A program made the position numbers and the translations under genes. Shown here piece by piece: positions 59,686 to 64,000 of a stretch of DNA of 64,000 nt (positions are counted from its first letter, which is position 1; every line of letters begins with the position of its first letter). A model generated the notes under the pieces. That model made no database searches. It worked only from the letters and a program-made list of their open reading frames with translations, and was not told the origin of the DNA. Origin of the DNA: JBGAKG01 sp044224495 (GTDB lineage Bacteria > Myxococcota_A > Polyangia > Polyangiales > Polyangiaceae); the NCBI GenBank assembly GCA_044224495.1, contig JBGAKG010000017.1, positions 62,001 through 126,000 on the forward strand. Direction: 5' to 3'.

Positions 59686-61527
59686 TCACTTCCGCAGCAC
59701 GAGCGCGTAGACGAGGATCGCCGCGCTCGCGAGCAGCGCGACCACCATGAACGCGATGACGACGCCGACCCACGCCGAGCGCTTGGGCACGACCGGCGCG
59801 TCGTTCGACGAAGGCGGCCCGGGGATCGGCGCCGCCATCGCGGCCGGAGCGGCCATCGGGGCCGGGGCCGCCTCGGGCAAGCGGCGCTGCGACGGCGCGG
59901 GCGCCGGCGCGTGGAGCGCGGCGAGCGCGTCGACCGAGCCCTTCTGCGCGTTCGGCACGTCGGGCGGCGGGAAGTGCTGCGGACCTGGCATGCCGCCGCG
60001 GTAGCCCGGCATCGGCGCGAACCCCGGCTGCTGCGGCGGCGGCTGTTGGAACAGCTGCTGCGACGCCTGCTGCTGCGGTGGCTGCTGGGGCATCGGCGCC
60101 GGCGGAGGAACGTGGACCGGCGGCGCGTGCTGCGCCGGCGGCGGCGGCGTGGGTTGCGCAGGGGGCGGCCCGGCCGCGGGTGCGATCGGGGGAACGAGCG
60201 GTGCGCGCTGCGACACCGTGAAGTCGATCGCGGGCACCTGAGCTCCGATCGGCGCGGTGCTCGCCATCGGCGACGGCCCCTTCGGACCCGCCGCGATCGG
60301 CGGTGCGCCCGCCGCGGGACGCGGAGGCGGAGGACCGCCGCCCGCAGGCAGCTCGACCGACGGACGCTGGAGCGGCATCGTCTGCGCGAAGCCGCGGTTC
60401 GGCGCGGCCGCCGGCGCACCCGCCGCGGGCCGCGGCGGCTCGATCGCGAGGGTGCCACCGAGCGGCGAGCGCTTCGGCGGCGCGTCGGCGACGGCGAACG
60501 TGGGCACGCCTTGGTCGGCGCGCGTCGGCTCGTCTTCGAACCCGGTCGCGACCTCGTGCGCCTTGGTGAGCTCGTGCGCCGTGCGGAGGGCGCTCCAGAA
60601 CGCGCCCATCTCCTTCGGGCGCGCGTCGGGCCGGAGCGCGAGCGCTTGCTCGAAGACGCGCTCGACCGGAGGCGGCAAGGTGAGACCGAGGCGCGCGGGT
60701 TTGGGGGCGCGCTCCTCGGTGAGCGCCTCGACCATGAGATCGGCGAGGTTGTCGGACGTGCGGATGCGCCGATCGATCAGCGCCTCGAGCATCACCAGCG
60801 CGAACGAGTACACGTCCGTCCACGGTCCGACGGTCCCGATCCCCGCGTCGATCTGCTCGGGCGCCGCGTACTGCGGCGACACGACCATGAACTGGCCGAT
60901 CGTCTGCGCGCCCTGCATGCCGCCCATCTGCTGGGGCTCGAGGATCTTCGCCATGCCGAAGTCGAGCACCTTCATCGTCTCGCCGCCCGGCGTCTGCGTG
61001 AGGAAGAGGTTCCCCGGCTTCACGTCGCGGTGGACGATGCCTTGCTTGTGCGCGTACGCGATCGCGAGCGCCGCCGGCTCGAACATGTCGAGCACCTGCG
61101 TGAGCGAGCGCCGCGGGACCGGCGGACGCGCCGACGGGTCGCCCGGGTTCGTCTTCACGCGCCGCGAGCGGTTGTCGGTCGCGAGCGAGCGACCCTCGAG
61201 CCACTCGAGGATCATGTACGGGACGGTCTCGCTGGTGATCGGCGAGAGCGTGGAGCCGACGCTCATCGAGCGGACGATGTTCAGGTTGCCTTGCGAGAGC
61301 CGGTACATGATCCGGCTCTCGTCGAAGAAGCGCTGCGTGAAGGACTCGATGAGCTTCGGGTTCTTGTGCTTGCTCTGGATCTTGAGGCACTTGATCGCGA
61401 TCGGCTCCTTGAGCCCGAGGTGCGTGCCTCTGTAGACGACGCTGAAGCCACCTTCGCCCACGACCTCGCCGATGTGGAACTGTCCGTCCACGACGAAGCC
61501 GCTGAGACCGAAGATGTCCTTGGGCAT
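59686..61527 (-). CDS. Hanks-type Ser/Thr kinase with C-terminal membrane anchor
   Basis: A 613-residue kinase. P-loop GEGGFSVVYRG, Lys in IAIKCLKI, HRDVKPGNLF, LDFGMAKI and AAPEQ. The N-terminal lobe has a long insert around residues 125-145 (SRRVKTNPGDPSARPPVPRR). After the kinase domain comes a Pro/Ala/Gln-rich linker of about 230 residues and a last helix, AWVGVVIAFMVVALLASAAI. The final anchor is at the extreme C-terminus, so no external sensor domain exists. It follows a paralogous kinase by 10 bp. Confidence 0.92.
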   Translation of the reverse strand: MPKDIFGLSGFVVDGQFHIGEVVGEGGFSVVYRGTHLGLKEPIAIKCLKIQSKHKNPKLIESFTQRFFDESRIMYRLSQGNLNIVRSMSVGSTLSPITSETVPYMILEWLEGRSLATDNRSRRVKTNPGDPSARPPVPRRSLTQVLDMFEPAALAIAYAHKQGIVHRDVKPGNLFLTQTPGGETMKVLDFGMAKILEPQQMGGMQGAQTIGQFMVVSPQYAAPEQIDAGIGTVGPWTDVYSFALVMLEALIDRRIRTSDNLADLMVEALTEERAPKPARLGLTLPPPVERVFEQALALRPDARPKEMGAFWSALRTAHELTKAHEVATGFEDEPTRADQGVPTFAVADAPPKRSPLGGTLAIEPPRPAAGAPAAAPNRGFAQTMPLQRPSVELPAGGGPPPPRPAAGAPPIAAGPKGPSPMASTAPIGAQVPAIDFTVSQRAPLVPPIAPAAGPPPAQPTPPPPAQHAPPVHVPPPAPMPQQPPQQQASQQLFQQPPPQQPGFAPMPGYRGGMPGPQHFPPPDVPNAQKGSVDALAALHAPAPAPSQRRLPEAAPAPMAAPAAMAAPIPGPPSSNDAPVVPKRSAWVGVVIAFMVVALLASAAILVYALVLRK

Positions 61528-61537
61528 CGGCAGCGCC

Positions 61538-62989
61538 TCAGTGCGCCGACAGCCGCTGCGCGACGAAGAGCGCGGCGGTGCCCACGGAGAGGATGGCGAA
61601 GAACACGAGGAGCCCGACCAGCAGACGCGTGGAGCGGCTGCTCGCCGGCGGCGGCGGCGGTACGTCGACGGCGCGGGTCACCACCGTCGGCCGGGCCTGC
61701 GGCGGGAGCTCGGCCGCCGGCTTCCGGGTCAACACCGTCGGGCGATGGCGCGCGGGATCGGGCGCCTTCTCGACGAGGATGCTCGGCTGCGACGGATCGG
61801 GGTCGCGCCCCAGCGATGCAGCGGGCTGCGCGATCACGGCGCCGGGTCCCGGAGCCGGCGCGGGCGTGCCATTCGCGGCGGGCGCGCTCCCGGCGCTCGG
61901 CATGCGCACGGTCGCCTTGAGCGCCTTGAGCTGCTCGGCTGCCGCCGGTGCGGCTCCCGGCGCCGGTGCGGCGGCGGCGGGCTCCAGCTCCTCGATCGGC
62001 GGGCGCTGCATCTTCATCGTGCGGCGCGCGGCCGTCGGATCCTGGGCGCCGTCGATCGACGCGGCGTCCTCGAGCGCGGCCCAGAACGTCGCAACGTCGG
62101 GGAAGCGCTCCGCCGGTGCGAGCGAGAGCGCCTTCTTGAAGACGGCTTCGACGGTGGGACCGACCTTCGCCCCGAGCGCCGCCGGTGACCGCGCCCACCG
62201 CGGGTCGAGCGTCTTCATCGCGAGCTCGCCGAGCGTGTTGCCGCTCAGCATCGGACGATCGAGGAGGGCCTCGGTGGCGACGTTCGCCAGCGCATAGACG
62301 TCGGTCGTGGGACCGGGCCCGCCGATCGCCGCGTCGAACTGCTCGGGCGCGGCGTACGCCGGAGAGAACACGCGCATCTGCGCGAACGTCTGCGCCCGCT
62401 GGCCGAGGACGATCGAGTGATCGCTCACGACCTTGGCGAGGCCGAAGTCGAGCACCTTGGTCTGCGGCGTTCCATCGGCCGCCTTGGTCAGGAACAGGTT
62501 GCCCGGGTTGAGGTCGCGGTGGACGACGCCTTGCGCGTGCGCGTAGGTCAACGCGTCGGCGGCGGTCGCGAGGAGATCGAGCACCTCGGCGATGGAGCGA
62601 CCGGTCTTCCCGGCGGCGCGCCGCTCCTCGAAGTCGACCGCCAGCGAACGACCCTCGAGCCACTCGAGGACCATGTACGGGATCATCGCGCCCGTCTCGC
62701 GGACGAAGACGCTGCCGCTCGCCATGCTGCGGACGATGTTGAGGTTGCCCTGCGAGAGCCGATAGAGGAGGCGGCTCTCGTCCCGGAAGCGGGTGACGAA
62801 GCTCTCGACGACCGTGCTCGGGAGGTTCCCGGAGAGCTTCAGGCACTTGATCGCGATCGGCTCACCGAGCCCGACGTGGTGCCCTTTGTAGACGACGGAG
62901 AAGCCGCCCTCGCCGATGCACTCTTCGACGCGGAACTGCCCATCGAGCACGTGCCCGACGATGGAGAATGGATCGACCTGCCCTGCCAC
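61538..62989 (-). CDS. Hanks-type Ser/Thr kinase, paralogue of 59686-61527
   Basis: A 483-residue kinase very similar to the next gene: GEGGFSVVYKGHHVGLGEPI, IAIKCLKL, HRDLNPGNLF, LDFGLAKV, AAPEQ. Note HRDLNPGN with Asn in place of the usual Lys; Lys of HRDxK contributes to catalysis, so activity may be reduced. A Pro/Ala-rich linker of about 130 residues ends in the anchor RLLVGLLVFFAILSVGTAAL. GTG 62989 is the probable start. It is 10 bp upstream of the second kinase, so the two are co-expressed. Confidence 0.9.
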   Translation of the reverse strand: MAGQVDPFSIVGHVLDGQFRVEECIGEGGFSVVYKGHHVGLGEPIAIKCLKLSGNLPSTVVESFVTRFRDESRLLYRLSQGNLNIVRSMASGSVFVRETGAMIPYMVLEWLEGRSLAVDFEERRAAGKTGRSIAEVLDLLATAADALTYAHAQGVVHRDLNPGNLFLTKAADGTPQTKVLDFGLAKVVSDHSIVLGQRAQTFAQMRVFSPAYAAPEQFDAAIGGPGPTTDVYALANVATEALLDRPMLSGNTLGELAMKTLDPRWARSPAALGAKVGPTVEAVFKKALSLAPAERFPDVATFWAALEDAASIDGAQDPTAARRTMKMQRPPIEELEPAAAAPAPGAAPAAAEQLKALKATVRMPSAGSAPAANGTPAPAPGPGAVIAQPAASLGRDPDPSQPSILVEKAPDPARHRPTVLTRKPAAELPPQARPTVVTRAVDVPPPPPASSRSTRLLVGLLVFFAILSVGTAALFVAQRLSAH

Positions 62990-63045
62990 GACCGACGCAG
63001 CATACACCGGCGCGTCGCCGACACGAACTGGCGCGCGCCACCCCT

Positions 63046-63079
63046 CGCCCCCCGAATTCCCCGAGAAAAGCGGGGGGCG
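63046..63079. promoter_or_regulatory. Perfect inverted repeat in a divergent promoter region
   Basis: Arms CGCCCCCCG (63046-63054) and CGGGGGGCG (63071-63079), 16-base loop, between a kinase gene (minus, from 62989) and a small gene (plus, from 63158). It is a candidate operator or RNA hairpin. No T-run follows, so a terminator is unlikely. Confidence 0.45.
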
Positions 63080-63157
63080 CCTGCTGGCATGCGCTTCGCT
63101 CTGGGCTCTCTCCGGGCGGCGGCACTCTCGCCGACGCCGAAGAAGAGGAAACGAGTC

Positions 63158-63406
63158 ATGGAATTCCCGAGCACCCCGAACACTGCGAACACGCCGAACA
63201 ACCGGAAGATGATCTACACGATGACCGAGCGCGACGGCCGCACCTACTGGACGCGCGTCGGCACCGGCTTCGTCAACAAGGACGGCTCGATCACGCTGCG
63301 TCTGGAAGCGCTCCCCACGAACGGAACGCTGCAGGTGCGCGAGTGGGAGAGCGCCGAGCAACGGGCAGAGGCGATGCGCCGTCGCTTCGCTCAGGACGCG
63401 GCGTGA
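63158..63406 (+). CDS. Small hypothetical protein
   Basis: An 82-residue protein. A polar Asn/Thr/Pro-rich start (EFPSTPNTANTPNNRKM) leads into DGRTYWTRVGTGFVNKDGSI then LRLEALPTNGTLQVREWESA. The second part (YWTRVGxGFxNKDGSIxLxLxALPxNGxLQxRE) is a widespread motif in myxobacteria, found in small proteins of unknown function. AGAGGAAAC before ATG 63158 is the ribosome binding site. It is 8 bp upstream of the ComEA-like gene. Confidence 0.72.
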   Translation: MEFPSTPNTANTPNNRKMIYTMTERDGRTYWTRVGTGFVNKDGSITLRLEALPTNGTLQVREWESAEQRAEAMRRRFAQDAA

Positions 63407-63414
63407 GGTGACCC

Positions 63415-63939
63415 ATGCGATCGCTCTTCTCCCGGGTCGCCGCGCGCGCATCGGAGTGGGTACGGTCGTCGGCTTGGGCGCGGCCCGCGCTGAAGCTGAT
63501 GGCCGTGCTCGCCGGTCTGGTGGTCTTGGCGAAGATCGGTCACACGGTGACGACGGCGACCGCTGCGGTGGGGGGCCGGGTGCCCCCCGCCGTCGCGGAG
63601 CCGGTGGGCTCGGCTCCGGTGGACGCCGGGGCGGACGTCCGACTGCTCGACGCCTCGGCGTCCAATGCTCCTCCTCCGCCGGTGGTTCACGCCCCGCGAG
63701 CGACGCCGGACGATCCGGTGGAGCTCAATCGTGCGACGGCCGAGGACCTGCGCCGCTTGCCGGGGATCGGCGAGAAGAGGGCGCAGGCGATCCTCGAGCT
63801 TCGGGCCAAGCTGGGACAGTTTCGCCACCTCGAGGAGCTGTTGCGCGTGAAGGGGATCGGCAGAGCCACGCTGAAGAAGCTCCGGCCGTTGGTCCGGCTC
63901 GACATGCCGGACGGCGGGGTCTCTCCGCGCACGCCGTGA
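63415..63939 (+). CDS. ComEA-like helix-hairpin-helix protein
   Basis: A 174-residue protein with one N-terminal helix (LKLMAVLAGLVVLAKIGHTV), an Ala/Pro linker and a C-terminal double helix-hairpin-helix: VELNRATAEDLRRLPGIGEK, RAQAILELRAKLGQFRHLEE, LLRVKGIGRATLKKLRPLV. This is the ComEA DNA-binding domain, which receives double-stranded DNA during natural uptake. Spacing to the small gene before is 8 bp. The rest of the window (63940-64000) shows nothing. Confidence 0.88.
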   Translation: MRSLFSRVAARASEWVRSSAWARPALKLMAVLAGLVVLAKIGHTVTTATAAVGGRVPPAVAEPVGSAPVDAGADVRLLDASASNAPPPPVVHAPRATPDDPVELNRATAEDLRRLPGIGEKRAQAILELRAKLGQFRHLEELLRVKGIGRATLKKLRPLVRLDMPDGGVSPRTP

Positions 63940-64000
63940 GCGACGCAAACCGTGCGCCCCGTTTCCGCCAAGACTTGCGCCTCGAGCGCGCGCCGCACGA

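Overview
This window looks like chromosomal DNA from a high-GC myxobacterium, most likely class Polyangia of the Myxococcota. That is an inference. It rests on the very high GC, the Hanks-type Ser/Thr kinases with C-terminal membrane anchors, an FHA/sigma-54 activator, many lipoproteins, and Cys-rich proteins with repeated NCGSCGN motifs. Coding density is high: no stretch over 300 bp lacks a gene. Neighbouring genes are often joined by ATGA, GTGA or TGATG overlaps. No tRNA, rRNA, CRISPR array or transposase gene was seen.

Layout. 1-10.6 kb is mostly housekeeping: the end of a kdpE-like regulator, two poorly known proteins, recA downstream of comM, a divergent SnoaL-like/TetR pair with a palindrome across both start codons, an HDOD protein, a TPR-like protein, a HIT protein and a GNAT acetyltransferase. 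10.8-26.2 kb is signalling and envelope: a sensor Ser/Thr kinase with a four-helix membrane protein, a ComEC-like MBL lipoprotein, an FHA/sigma-54 activator coupled to a lipoprotein, a second kinase coupled to a PEGA protein, a heme c/copper monooxygenase lipoprotein, and two coupled secreted lipoproteins.

26.2-36.7 kb is an accessory region of many short, unrelated genes. Most lie on the minus strand: SUFU, DUF6188, two SMI1/KNR4 (SUKH) proteins, DUF4265, DUF2185-like and several unknown families. This is the composition of a heterogeneous polyimmunity locus. At least three of its genes, probably four, appear interrupted by single-base shifts, including a Uma2 nuclease-like gene with two compensating shifts.

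36.7-54.8 kb holds lipoproteins, an ECF sigma/FecR-TPR/beta-barrel operon, and a MacB-type efflux operon (adaptor, ATPase, two permeases). The efflux operon is divergent from a MarR regulator fused to a domain with five HGG repeats. A GH172-like lipoprotein, a metallophosphoesterase, a PhoU/DUF47 protein, a CusF-like copper protein, membrane proteins and an exported pirin follow. 54.9-64 kb contains two Cys-rich lipoproteins, a four-helix-bundle gene enclosed by long inverted arrays of hexamers (56638-57152), hemL, two beta-barrel paralogues, two paralogous kinases and a ComEA-like protein.

The strongest candidates for something undescribed are the roughly 515-bp inverted-hexamer element around the four-helix-bundle gene, the polyimmunity region with its broken frames, the MarR/HGG fusion, and the leaderless-looking divergent TetR promoter.
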